DNA from: Halobaculum sp. XH14
GTDB lineage: Archaea > Halobacteriota > Halobacteria > Halobacteriales > Haloferacaceae
Reading direction: 5' to 3'
Assembly (NCBI RefSeq): GCF_032116555.1
Contig: NZ_CP134949.1
Location: forward strand, 2,542,001 to 2,606,000
Length of the DNA stretch: 64,000 nucleotides
Below, piece by piece: positions 32,050-40,105 of the stretch. The position numbers and the translations under genes were made by a program. A model generated the notes under the pieces. The model was not told the origin of the DNA. It did no database searches and saw nothing but the letters and a program-made list of their open reading frames with translations. How positions within the stretch are numbered: the stretch's first letter is position 1; each line of letters begins with the position of its first letter.

Positions 32050-33510
32050 TCATCGCCGGCCGAGCAGTCGCCACGCGGCCAGGCCGAGCCCGCCCAGCCC
32101 GGCCAGCACGCCGAAGCCCGGCGCGGCGGCGCTCGACCCCCCGGTTCCGGTCGCCGTCCCCTCCCGGACCGAGGTCGCGCTGGCGGGCGTCGCGGTCGCC
32201 GACGGCGTGGGGCTGTACGCGTCGGCCGGGTCCGTCTCGGGCCGCTCCCGTAGCGCCTCCGGGTCGCCGCCGGTCCCCGCCTCGTCCGGGAACGTCCAGA
32301 GGCCGGCGGACGCCTCGCCCGTTCCCATCGAGGACGCGACGAAGCTATCACCGGCGGCGACGCGGGCGGTCCAGAACCGCGTCTCGCCGGGTCGAACCCA
32401 CCAGGTCTCCTCGACGGGGGTCGCGGGGTCCGACACGTCGTGGCGCTTCACGCCGCCACGATACCACGACGTGTACAGCGTCCCGTCGCGGAGTTCGAGG
32501 TTGTGCGCGGTGGTCCAGACGCCGCCGTACGTCGGATCGGCCGCGGACGGCGGCGAGATGCCGGCCAGGCGTGTCGGGGCGCTCGGGTCCGAGACGTCGT
32601 AGAGGTCGACGCCGCTCGGGCCGCCCACGTACTCGCCCTCGACGCGCGCCCCCCAGGACTCCTTCCCGACCGCGAGGAGGTCCTTCGTCGGGTCGGTGGC
32701 GACGTAGTGGTGGTTCCCCGGCGGCAGCAACGACGCCCGGAGCGGCGGGTCCGACAGTTCCGCCGGGTCGCCCGCGGGGATCGTTCCGACGTGGATCGGG
32801 TCCGCGGGGTCAGAGACGTCGAGGAGGTACGTCCCGGCGTCCCAGTAGGCCAGCGCGGCGAGGCCGTCCCTGACCCACACGTCGTGGAGCGGCCGGAGGC
32901 CGCCCGGCACGTCCCGCCAGGCGGCCTCGTGGTCGGTGAGGCTCCAGCGCGCGAGTTCGGCCGGCTCGTCGCCGCTCACGTCCACGACGACGAGCGGGTT
33001 GCCCGACGGGCCGTTGGCGGTGAGATACAACTCAGACCCGTCGAGGAAACAGTTGTGGATCGGGTACTCGGTCGGGAACACGGCCCGTCGGGTGGGTGCG
33101 GCCGGGTTGGACACGTCCACGATGACCGCGCCGGACCAGCCCTCGCCGACGGGGTTCGCGGGCCCGACCACGGCGAGAGTGTCCCCCGACAGCGTGACGT
33201 CGTATATCTGGGCCATCGCGCCCGCCTCGGTGTCCGACTGCAGGGTTCGTCGTTCCGCGAGGACGGTCGGGTCCGCCGGGTCCGAGACGTCGACGATGCC
33301 GTAGCCGTCGGTGAGCGCGAGGTAGACCGTCTCGCCGTCGGGGCCGACGACGGCCTCCTTGGTGCCGGCGAGTTCGAGGTGCCCGAGCGGTCCGTAGTCG
33401 GACTCCCGACCTGCCGCGGTCGCGCTGACGGTCCGCGTCCCCCCGGACGCTCCGAACAGCCCCGTCCCGATCAGGGCTCCGCCCGCTCGGAGCGCATCGC
33501 GTCGTCGCAT
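32050..33510 (-). CDS. Tat-exported LVIVD-repeat protein with PGF-type C-terminal anchor (paralogue)
   Basis: A 486-residue paralogue of the next gene. The Tat signal is MRRRDALRAGGALIGTGLFG, six LVIVD units can be read (IVDVSDPADPTVLAERR, IVDVSNPAAPTRR, VVDVSGDEPAELA, LLDVSDPADPIHV, YDVSDPSAPTRLA, HDVSDPATPVEET), and a Thr/Ser-rich stalk ends in APGFGVLAGLGGLGLAAWR plus LLGRR. Both proteins share the order and phrases such as [20 protein letters not shown], [18 protein letters not shown] and the start SxYGPLGxxEx. This upstream gene has room for a promoter; the pair appears to be a tandem duplication separated by 109 bases. Confidence 0.85.
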   Translation of the reverse strand: MRRRDALRAGGALIGTGLFGASGGTRTVSATAAGRESDYGPLGHLELAGTKEAVVGPDGETVYLALTDGYGIVDVSDPADPTVLAERRTLQSDTEAGAMAQIYDVTLSGDTLAVVGPANPVGEGWSGAVIVDVSNPAAPTRRAVFPTEYPIHNCFLDGSELYLTANGPSGNPLVVVDVSGDEPAELARWSLTDHEAAWRDVPGGLRPLHDVWVRDGLAALAYWDAGTYLLDVSDPADPIHVGTIPAGDPAELSDPPLRASLLPPGNHHYVATDPTKDLLAVGKESWGARVEGEYVGGPSGVDLYDVSDPSAPTRLAGISPPSAADPTYGGVWTTAHNLELRDGTLYTSWYRGGVKRHDVSDPATPVEETWWVRPGETRFWTARVAAGDSFVASSMGTGEASAGLWTFPDEAGTGGDPEALRERPETDPADAYSPTPSATATPASATSVREGTATGTGGSSAAAPGFGVLAGLGGLGLAAWRLLGRR

Positions 33511-33583
33511 ACCTCCCGCTGCGGGGTCGGCGGGGATAGGAATGGCGGAGTCCCCCACGTGAACGTCCCGGCCGGTCGCCCCG

Positions 33584-34552
33584 TCAGAGCCGGGCGCGGT
33601 CGCCGGTGCCGTCCGTGAGCGCGGAGGCGAGCGCACCCTTCACCACGACGTCGTCGCCGTGTTCGGTGAGCCGGACGTCGGGGACGTTGGTGAACACCTC
33701 GTCGGCGAGGTGCTCCCGGACGTGGCCGACGACGAGGTCGGGGTTCTTCAGCGCGACCGCGCCGCCGACGAAGATCACGAGCGGGGCGTACGCGTGGACG
33801 ATGTTCGTGACGCCGATGAGGTTCCAGCGCTGTATCCGCTCGACGACGAGGTCCGCGAGCGGGTCCTCGCCGTGGGCCGCGAACACGTCCGCCGCGCCGA
33901 AGGAGTCGGCACCGACCCGCAGGTCCGTCGCCACGTCGGTCGTCTCGTGGAGGTGGCGGGCGTACGCGGGCACGTTCTCGCCCGAGCAGTACGCCTCCCA
34001 GTGGCCGTCACGCCCGCACCCGCACGTCATCGCGCCCTCCGGGTCGACGACGACGTGCCCGAACTCGCCGGCGTTGCCGTCCCACCCGGAGAGGACGCGA
34101 CCGTCGACGCAGACGCCGGTGCCGATGCCCGAGGAGACGGTCAGATACACCATGTCGTCGGGGTTGCGCTCGCTGTGGAAGCGCTCGCCGATGACGCCCG
34201 CGGCCGTGTCGTTGTGGAGGTGGATGTCGTCAGTGTCGAGCAGTTCAGCGAGCGGGCCGGTGAGCGGGATGCGACCCACCGTGTCGGGGAAGTTCGCGGG
34301 GTTGTCGACCGCGCCGTCCGCGAGGTCGAACGGGCCGAAGGAGGCGACGCCGGCCGCGCGGACGGTTCCGGGGTCGACGTCGGCGTCGGCGCAGGCGGCA
34401 CGGACCACGTCCAGCACGGCCTCGGTGATCGCGATTCCGGTCGGGCCGTCGGGGGTCGGCCGGCGCGCTCTACCGCGGATCCGTGCGTCCTCGTCGCCGA
34501 CGACGGCGCGGACGTTCGTCGCGCCGAGGTCGACGCCGACGTACGAAGCCAT
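33584..34552 (-). CDS. ROK family sugar kinase (glucokinase-like)
   Basis: A 322-residue ROK protein. The ATP-phosphate motif YVGVDLGATNVRAVVG is at the N-terminus, the catalytic aspartate lies in IHLHNDTAAGVIGE, SSGIGTGVCVDGRVLSGWDG and NAGEFGHVVVDP hold the ExGH motif, and the zinc site reads CGCGRDGHWEAYCSG: its third cysteine is a histidine, which can still bind zinc. Probably phosphorylates a hexose in the cytoplasm. I use the ATG at 34552; a GTG lies one codon upstream. It may share orientation but not transcription with the LVIVD genes. Confidence 0.9.
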   Translation of the reverse strand: MASYVGVDLGATNVRAVVGDEDARIRGRARRPTPDGPTGIAITEAVLDVVRAACADADVDPGTVRAAGVASFGPFDLADGAVDNPANFPDTVGRIPLTGPLAELLDTDDIHLHNDTAAGVIGERFHSERNPDDMVYLTVSSGIGTGVCVDGRVLSGWDGNAGEFGHVVVDPEGAMTCGCGRDGHWEAYCSGENVPAYARHLHETTDVATDLRVGADSFGAADVFAAHGEDPLADLVVERIQRWNLIGVTNIVHAYAPLVIFVGGAVALKNPDLVVGHVREHLADEVFTNVPDVRLTEHGDDVVVKGALASALTDGTGDRARL

Positions 34553-34659
34553 CACTCCGAGGGTACGCGGGGCGCTACGTAACGGTTCGGTTTCTCACCC
34601 GGTGACGAGTGAACGTTCGTGACGGAGCGGTCGGCGTTCGACCCGCGGGCGTCACCGCC

Positions 34660-35100
34660 TCACTCGCGGACGAACGTCACCGGACACGGCGCCGAGAGGA
34701 GAATCTCCTGGGCGGTGCTGCCGAAGACCGCCTTCCCGGTCGGCGAGCGGCGTCGGCCCCCGACGATGACGCGGTCGGCACCGATCTCGCCGGCAAGATC
34801 CGAGATGGCCTGGCCGGGCTCGCCGACGACGCCCCTGACCTCGAACTCGACGTCGGCCGCCTGGAGCTCCGTGCGGGCGACCCGGACGCTCTCCAGTCGT
34901 CTCGTCACGTCGTCGGCCGATCCCCCTTCGCTGTCGAGCCGGTCGAGCGCGTCGTCGACCGCGCGCTGTGATTCGAAGGCGTGGGCCACGACGACCCGTG
35001 CGCCGGTCGTCGCGGCGAGGTCGGTCGCTGCCTCCGCCATTCGTTTCATCCGGGCGTCGTCGTCGCGTCCGACTGCGAGCAGGACGGTTTCGATCGGCAT
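34660..35100 (-). CDS. universal stress protein (UspA family)
   Basis: A 146-residue single-domain Usp. MPIETVLLAVGRDDDARMKR starts the Rossmann-like fold, VVVAHAFESQ follows, and GADRVIVGGRRRSPTGKAVF plus GSTAQEILLSAPCPVTFV supply the G-2x-G-9x-G-S/T ATP-binding pattern. Such proteins bind ATP or AMP and modulate stress survival. ATG at 35100; a minus-strand cttttgcc lies about 27 bases upstream. Confidence 0.9.
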   Translation of the reverse strand: MPIETVLLAVGRDDDARMKRMAEAATDLAATTGARVVVAHAFESQRAVDDALDRLDSEGGSADDVTRRLESVRVARTELQAADVEFEVRGVVGEPGQAISDLAGEIGADRVIVGGRRRSPTGKAVFGSTAQEILLSAPCPVTFVRE

Positions 35101-35245
35101 GTGCTGGCACTCGAAGCCCCGTGGCAAAAGCGTAGCGACGATTGACCCGGTTTCGGATCCGGGTACTCCCCGGTCGCCGGGGCGCGCCCCACGCGGTGCC
35201 CGCGCGGTGGGCACCGTTTTGTCCCCGGCACCCGACCGTCTGCGT

Positions 35246-35980
35246 ATGACTCCCGACCTGCGCGGACGGACCGCGCTCGTCACCGGCAGCGCGTCGGGCA
35301 TCGGCCGGGGCTTCGCGCTTGCCTGTGCCGAACACGGCGCGGACGTGGCGGTCCACTACCGATCCAGCGGGGCCGAGGCGACCGCGACCGCCGGCGAGGC
35401 GCACGAGCACGGCGTCGAGGCGCTCGCGGTGCAGGGCGACGTGACCGACCCGGACGGGGTGGACGAGATCTTCGCGGCGGTCGAGGCCGAACTGGGGAGC
35501 GTGGACGTGCTCGTGAACAACGTCGGCGCGTTCGCGCCCGAGCACTGGGCGGAGCTCGACTTCGGGACGTGGCAGACCGTCCTCGAGACGAACGTCAACG
35601 GGACGTACCTCTGCTCGAAGCGCGCGCTCCCGGGGATGCGCGAGGCCGGGTGGGGTCGGATCGTCAACGTCGGCTACGCCGGCAGCGAGAGGGCGCTCGT
35701 CAACCCGAAGAACGCGCCGTACTTCATCGCCAAGACGGGCGTGTTGATGTTCACGCGGATGCTCGCGGCCGACACCCAGGACGACGGCGTCACGGTCAAC
35801 GCGGTCTCGCCGTACGTCGTCGAGACCTCCGACGAGTTCCCCGAGGACGCGCCGCGGGGCCGCTGGGCGTCGGTCGAGGACCTCGTGAACGTCCTGCTGT
35901 TCTTCCTCCGCGAGGAGTCGGGCTACGTCTCGGGCGAGAACGTCGAGGTCGACGGCGGCTACCTGCCGGAATCGGTTTGA
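35246..35980 (+). CDS. short-chain dehydrogenase/reductase
   Basis: A 244-residue classical SDR. The nucleotide motif is TGSASGIGRG (residues 14-22), NNVGAFAPEHW occupies the NNAG position, and the catalytic YFIAK gives Tyr159 and Lys163. The usual catalytic serine about 13 residues before the tyrosine is not in place: the segment reads IVNVGYAGSERALVNP, so Ser147 is one residue off. The C-terminus has EESGYVSGENVEVDGGYLPE. It may be a 3-oxoacyl-type or sugar-alcohol reductase; substrate unknown. accgttttg at about 35212 is the probable TATA region. Confidence 0.85.
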   Translation: MTPDLRGRTALVTGSASGIGRGFALACAEHGADVAVHYRSSGAEATATAGEAHEHGVEALAVQGDVTDPDGVDEIFAAVEAELGSVDVLVNNVGAFAPEHWAELDFGTWQTVLETNVNGTYLCSKRALPGMREAGWGRIVNVGYAGSERALVNPKNAPYFIAKTGVLMFTRMLAADTQDDGVTVNAVSPYVVETSDEFPEDAPRGRWASVEDLVNVLLFFLREESGYVSGENVEVDGGYLPESV

Positions 35981-36105
35981 TCGGGACCCCGCCGCGGCGG
36001 ATTTCGAGACGGACGCCACCGGGGCTCGCCTCGGGGATCCGACCTGCCACACGCCGAACGGACCCCACGGAGCCTTTTTCGCCGTTCGAACCCAACTACG
36101 ACGCC

Positions 36106-36327
36106 ATGAGCCAGTCCACCGAACCCGAGGACCCGAGCCTGGTGTGGAGGGCGTACGACACGGTGACGCCCGGCTACCGTGGCCGCCCGGACGTGGAGAT
36201 GAACGCCGTCGGGTGGGGACTGTTCCTCGGCCTCGTGATCCTGCTCGTCCCGCTGTTGCCGTTCCTGGTCGTCGTCTGGCTCGTCGGAAAACTCCTCGAC
36301 GCGGTCGTCCCGACGGAGAGGGAGTAG
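36106..36327 (+). CDS. small membrane protein (73 aa, DUF7535-like)
   Basis: A 73-residue protein: soluble start (MSQSTEPEDPSLVWRAYDTV, TPGYRGRPDVEMNAVGWGL) then one long hydrophobic stretch FLGLVILLVPLLPFLVVVWLVG, perhaps a re-entrant hairpin. Codons and the phrase GRPDVEMNAVGWGLFLGLVI resemble a haloarchaeal DUF7535-type family, recalled not searched. Role unknown. Confidence 0.72.
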   Translation: MSQSTEPEDPSLVWRAYDTVTPGYRGRPDVEMNAVGWGLFLGLVILLVPLLPFLVVVWLVGKLLDAVVPTERE

Positions 36328-36370
36328 CCGCCGGTCGTCCGTCGAATCCAGCCCACCTGCAGACCCGAAC

Positions 36371-37363
36371 TCAGTCCGCCAGGCCGAGCAGGTCGAACGG
36401 GTAGCCGTTGTCCCGCTCGTTCGCGTGCTCGTAGACGACGTGGGCCGCAGCGACGTCCTGGATCGCCAGGCCCGTGGAGTCGAAGACGGTGATGCCGTCG
36501 GCGTCGGTGCGGCCCGCCCGGTCGCCGACGAGGATCTCGCCGATCTCGCCGTAGATGTCCGCGTCCGTCAGCACCCCGGCCGCGTACGGGACGTTGATCT
36601 CGCCGGAGTGGGTCGTCTGCGCGTGGTCGTCGATGACGATCTTGGCGTCCAGGAGGAGGTCGTCCGCCAGTTCGTGTTTCCCCTCGGCGTCCGCGCCCAT
36701 CGCGTTGACGTGGGTGTGCTCGCCCACGGCGTCGCGCGGGACGATGGGGTCTTCGACCGGGGTCACGGTCGAGAGCACGTCGCAGGCGGCCGCCTCGGCG
36801 ATGGAGCCGGCCCGAACCGCGAATCGGTCCTCGAAGGCGTCGATGAAGCGGGCGACCCGCTCCTCGTCGAGGTCGGAGACGACGACCTCCTCGATGTTCC
36901 GCACCGAGGCGATCGCCTCCAGTTGCGTGTACGCCTGGACGCCCGCGCCGACGATGCCGAGCGAGGAGGCGTCCGCGACCGCGAGGTGGTCCGTGGCGAC
37001 CGCGGCGGCCGCGCCCGTGCGCTTCATCGTCAGTTCCGTGCCGTCGAGGATGGCGAGCGGGAACGCGTTCCGGGGGTCCGAGTAGATCATCGTCCCCATC
37101 ACCGTCGGCAGGTCGTACTCGTCCTCGTTGTCGGTGTGGACGTTGACCCACTTCACGCCCGCCGCGTCCCAGTCGCCCGCGTCGAGGTAGGCGGGCATCG
37201 ACCGGAAGTCCCCGTTGTACTCGGGGAGGTCGATGTAGGACTTGGGGGGCATCTGGGCGTCGCCGCGTTCGTAGGCGGCGAACGCCTCCTCGACGGCGGG
37301 CACGAGCTCCGCCATCTCGGCGTTCTCGTGGACCTCGTCGCTGTTGAGCAGCAGCGTCTCCAT
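36371..37363 (-). CDS. alanine dehydrogenase (ornithine cyclodeaminase/mu-crystallin family)
   Basis: A 330-residue protein of the OCD/mu-crystallin family. GVKWVNVHTDN holds the substrate lysine, TELTMKRTGAAAAVATDHLA binds the ring or amine, and SLGIVGAGVQAYTQLEAI is the NAD-binding glycine motif, followed by FDSTGLAIQDVAAAHVVYE. Archaeoglobus members of this type are alanine dehydrogenases, so this annotation is reasonable; ornithine cyclodeaminase or ketimine reductase activity is the alternative. Length is normal and the gene is monocistronic. Confidence 0.85.
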   Translation of the reverse strand: METLLLNSDEVHENAEMAELVPAVEEAFAAYERGDAQMPPKSYIDLPEYNGDFRSMPAYLDAGDWDAAGVKWVNVHTDNEDEYDLPTVMGTMIYSDPRNAFPLAILDGTELTMKRTGAAAAVATDHLAVADASSLGIVGAGVQAYTQLEAIASVRNIEEVVVSDLDEERVARFIDAFEDRFAVRAGSIAEAAACDVLSTVTPVEDPIVPRDAVGEHTHVNAMGADAEGKHELADDLLLDAKIVIDDHAQTTHSGEINVPYAAGVLTDADIYGEIGEILVGDRAGRTDADGITVFDSTGLAIQDVAAAHVVYEHANERDNGYPFDLLGLAD

Positions 37364-37504
37364 GCGCGCAAAATTTGCACGCCGGGATTAGAAGCCTCCG
37401 AAAGCGGTCGCCGTCGGTCGTCGTCCGCCGGTCGAAAGAAGTCGTGAGTCGGTCGGAAGGCGGTGCGCGGTCGGATCGGGTGTGACGTGTGCCTCAGTCG
37501 AGGG

Positions 37505-39175
37505 TCACATCGCGCCGCCCATGCCGCCCATTCCGCCCATGCCACCCATGCCGCCGCCGGGCGCGCCGCCCTCGTCGTCGTCGCCGGCGGTCGACAGGTC
37601 GCCCGCGGCGATGATGTCGTCGATCTTGAGGACGAGGTTCGCGGCCTCGCTGGCCGAGGAGAGCGCCTGTTCCTTCGAGTGGGCCGGCTCGACGACGCCC
37701 GCCTCGAACGTGTCCTCGACGTCGCCCGAGAACACGTTCAGGCCGGCGTTCGCGTCGCCCTCCTCGTGGGCCGCGCGGAGGTCGACCAGCGTGTCGATGG
37801 AGTCGAGCCCGGCGTTCTCGGCCAGCACGCGCGGGACGAGTTCCAGCGCGTCGGCGAACGCCTCGACCGCGAGCTGCTCGCGGCCCTCGACGGAGTCCGC
37901 GTAGTCGCGGAGCCGCGAGGCGAGTTCGACCTCGATGGCGCCGCCGCCCGGCAGCACGCGGCCGTCCGAGACGGTCGTGGCGACGACGTCGAGCGCGTCC
38001 TCGACGCCGCGCTCGAGCTCGTCGACGACGTGGTCGGTGGAGCCGCGCAGGAGCAGCGTGACGCCGTGGGCGTCGTCGCCGCCCTCGACGTAGAACAGCT
38101 CGTCCGCGTCGTCACGCGAGACCGAGCCGTGGCCCAGGTCCGCGGCCGTCGCGGACTCGACGTCGGAGACGACGGCCGCGTCGAGGATGTTCTGCAGGAA
38201 CTGGAGGTCGGACTTCTTCACGCGGCGGGCCGCGAGGATGCCCTCCTTCGCGAGGTAGTGCTGGGCCATGTCGTCGACGCCCTTCTGGCAGAAGACGACG
38301 TTCGCGCCCGTCTCCTTGATGGCCTCGACCTTCGCGCGGAGCTGCTCCTCCTCCTGGTCAAGGAACTGCTGGAGCTGGTCCGGGTTCTCGATGTTGACGG
38401 AGGTGTCGACGTCGGCCTCCTCGACCTCGATGGGGTCGTTGAGGAGGAGCACCTTCGCGTCCTCGACGCTGCTCGGCATGTCGTCGTGGAGGGGGTCCTT
38501 GTCGACGACGGCGCCCTGCAGCAGTTCGGACTCGCCGGCCGAGCGGCCGGTCTGGGTCTCGATGGCGACGTTCTCCAGGTCGACGACGTGGCTGCCGTCG
38601 TCGGCCTCGACGGTGACCTGCTGGACCGCGCGGTAGATGAGGTCCGCGAGCACCTCCTTCTCGAGCTCGGCGCCCTTGCCGGTCATGGAGGTCTCGGCGA
38701 CCTTCCTGATCCGGTCCTCGTCGTCGGGGTCGACGTGGGTCGCGATGTCGTCGACCTCGGCGCGGGCCTGCTCGCTCGCGAGGTGGAAGCCCTTGATGAT
38801 CGCCGTCGGGTGGATCTCCTGCTCGATGAGGTCCTCGGCGTTCTTCAGGAGTTCGCCCGCGATCGCGACGGCCGTCGTCGTGCCGTCGCCGGCCTCGTCC
38901 TCCTGGGTCTCGGCGACCTCGATGATCATCTCGGCCGTCGGGTTGTCGATGTCCATCGTCGTCAGGATGGTGACGCCGTCGTTCGTGATGGTGACGTCGC
39001 CCATCGAGTCGACGAGCATCTTGTCCATGCCTTTCGGGCCGAGCGTCGAGCGGACGGCCTCGGCGACGGCGCGTGCCGCGGAGATGTTGTATTCCTGAGC
39101 GTCCTTGTCCTTCACGCGCTGGGAGTCCTCACCCATGATGATCATGGGCTGACCCTGCATTCGTCGCTGACTCAT
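37505..39175 (-). CDS. thermosome subunit (group II chaperonin)
   Basis: A 556-residue group II chaperonin subunit that assembles into a double ring and folds proteins using ATP. The nucleotide loops [20 protein letters not shown] and [18 protein letters not shown] are intact, the apical domain lies in the middle, and [19 protein letters not shown] is conserved. The C-terminus carries the haloarchaeal (GGM)n tail. Haloarchaea normally have two or three subunit genes; only one is here. Two promoter candidates exist: a weak box near 39203-39213 and a strong TATATAAA near 39352, which would give a leader of about 150 nt. Confidence 0.95.
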   Translation of the reverse strand: MSQRRMQGQPMIIMGEDSQRVKDKDAQEYNISAARAVAEAVRSTLGPKGMDKMLVDSMGDVTITNDGVTILTTMDIDNPTAEMIIEVAETQEDEAGDGTTTAVAIAGELLKNAEDLIEQEIHPTAIIKGFHLASEQARAEVDDIATHVDPDDEDRIRKVAETSMTGKGAELEKEVLADLIYRAVQQVTVEADDGSHVVDLENVAIETQTGRSAGESELLQGAVVDKDPLHDDMPSSVEDAKVLLLNDPIEVEEADVDTSVNIENPDQLQQFLDQEEEQLRAKVEAIKETGANVVFCQKGVDDMAQHYLAKEGILAARRVKKSDLQFLQNILDAAVVSDVESATAADLGHGSVSRDDADELFYVEGGDDAHGVTLLLRGSTDHVVDELERGVEDALDVVATTVSDGRVLPGGGAIEVELASRLRDYADSVEGREQLAVEAFADALELVPRVLAENAGLDSIDTLVDLRAAHEEGDANAGLNVFSGDVEDTFEAGVVEPAHSKEQALSSASEAANLVLKIDDIIAAGDLSTAGDDDEGGAPGGGMGGMGGMGGMGGAM

Positions 39176-39348
39176 GGTCAGTCCTGAGTGTGGTTGTGAT
39201 TCTACAAAAGTTTTTCCTTCCCGTCCCGCTCCCCCGTGCTCCGGCCAGCGTTACTGAACCGCGGAGAAGGAGGGACGTGACGGCCCTACACCGTGTCAAC
39301 GACTGCCACAATGATCGCGTCCCGTGTTGGTTCCGCGCCGAGCGAACG

Positions 39349-39360
39349 GTCGTTTATATA
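39349..39360 (-). promoter_or_regulatory. strong TATATAAA-type box upstream of the thermosome gene
   Basis: Minus-strand cagtatataaac is the strongest TATA match in the window. It lies about 180 bases before the thermosome ATG, so use would imply a long leader; it might instead serve an unrecognised transcript on either strand (the plus strand reads gtttatatactg). Confidence 0.4.
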
Positions 39361-39385
39361 CTGGTCCCGACGGGGCGATCCGCGG

Positions 39386-39802
39386 TCAGCCGTCCGAGGG
39401 CGCGGCGTCCTCGGCACCGGCCGGCTGCTTCCAGTGGACGCGGACGGTTCCGACGGCGAACGCGTCGTCGGTTCCCTCGTCGCGACGGACCGCGAGGACG
39501 TTCTCACCCTCGATCAACGACGCGCCGGTCACCGCGTCGGTCCAGTGTTGCCACCCGTCGTTGGGCGGGATGTCGAACCCCGAGAGCGGCTCGCCGTTGA
39601 GCAGGATCTCGTGACCGTACTCGCCGACGTCGAACGCCTGGATGCCGACGAACGGGTCCCGCGGGTCGTCGGTTCCGACCTCGAACCCGTACTCGTCGGT
39701 CACGTCCCCGACGTCGTCGGCCCAGTCGAGCGAGAGAGAACTGTCGGACGGGCCGAGGTGAGCACCGACGTAGACGGTGGCGTAGGTTGCGTGGGTTCCC
39801 AT
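39386..39802 (-). CDS. hypothetical beta-rich protein (138 aa)
   Basis: A 138-residue soluble protein beginning MGTHATYATVYVGAHLGPSD. Several strands alternate with loops (GEYGHEILLNGEPLSGFDIP, GENVLAVRRDEGTDDAFAVG, TVRVHWKQP), suggesting a jelly-roll or galactose-binding-like fold. It ends in a short disordered tail (AGAEDAAPSDG). It looks like a haloarchaeal DUF family; I do not name it with confidence. It lies downstream of the small basic protein at 39852. Confidence 0.7.
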   Translation of the reverse strand: MGTHATYATVYVGAHLGPSDSSLSLDWADDVGDVTDEYGFEVGTDDPRDPFVGIQAFDVGEYGHEILLNGEPLSGFDIPPNDGWQHWTDAVTGASLIEGENVLAVRRDEGTDDAFAVGTVRVHWKQPAGAEDAAPSDG

Positions 39803-39851
39803 TCCCGTCCAGTTCGGACCGGCCGGTACAAAGAATCGCGGGTCCCGGGGG

Positions 39852-40025
39852 CTACTCGTCGGTGTCGGCGGGGGCCGACAGCAGGTCCGAGTCCGTCTCC
39901 GTGGGCGGATGCTCTGGTTCGTCCTCGGCGTCGATGGTCTCCACCTCGCGCCGGTTGAGGCGGGCTTCGAGCTGCTCGCGCTTCTTGCGTCCCTGACGTT
40001 CGCGCCCACGTTTCGTGTCTGGCAT
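39852..40025 (-). CDS. small basic protein (57 aa)
   Basis: A 57-residue ORF: a highly basic N-terminal half (MPDTKRGRERQGRKKREQLE, ARLNRREVETID) and an acidic, disordered tail. The pattern is seen in small conserved haloarchaeal proteins of unknown role; nucleic-acid or ribosome binding is possible by charge only. The ATG at 40025 is preferred over in-frame codons further upstream. Confidence 0.65.
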   Translation of the reverse strand: MPDTKRGRERQGRKKREQLEARLNRREVETIDAEDEPEHPPTETDSDLLSAPADTDE

Positions 40026-40071
40026 TGACGTGTGTGTCAACTATACCCATGGTAAAGAAGCTTTCCGCCCG

Positions 40072-40081
40072 CCTCATTTAT
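40072..40081 (+). promoter_or_regulatory. TATA-like box of the acylase gene
   Basis: catttatcag lies 25-34 bases before the ATG at 40106 and fits a leaderless promoter. Confidence 0.5.
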
Positions 40082-40105
40082 CAGGCCACACCAGACTGAA
40101 CGAGC

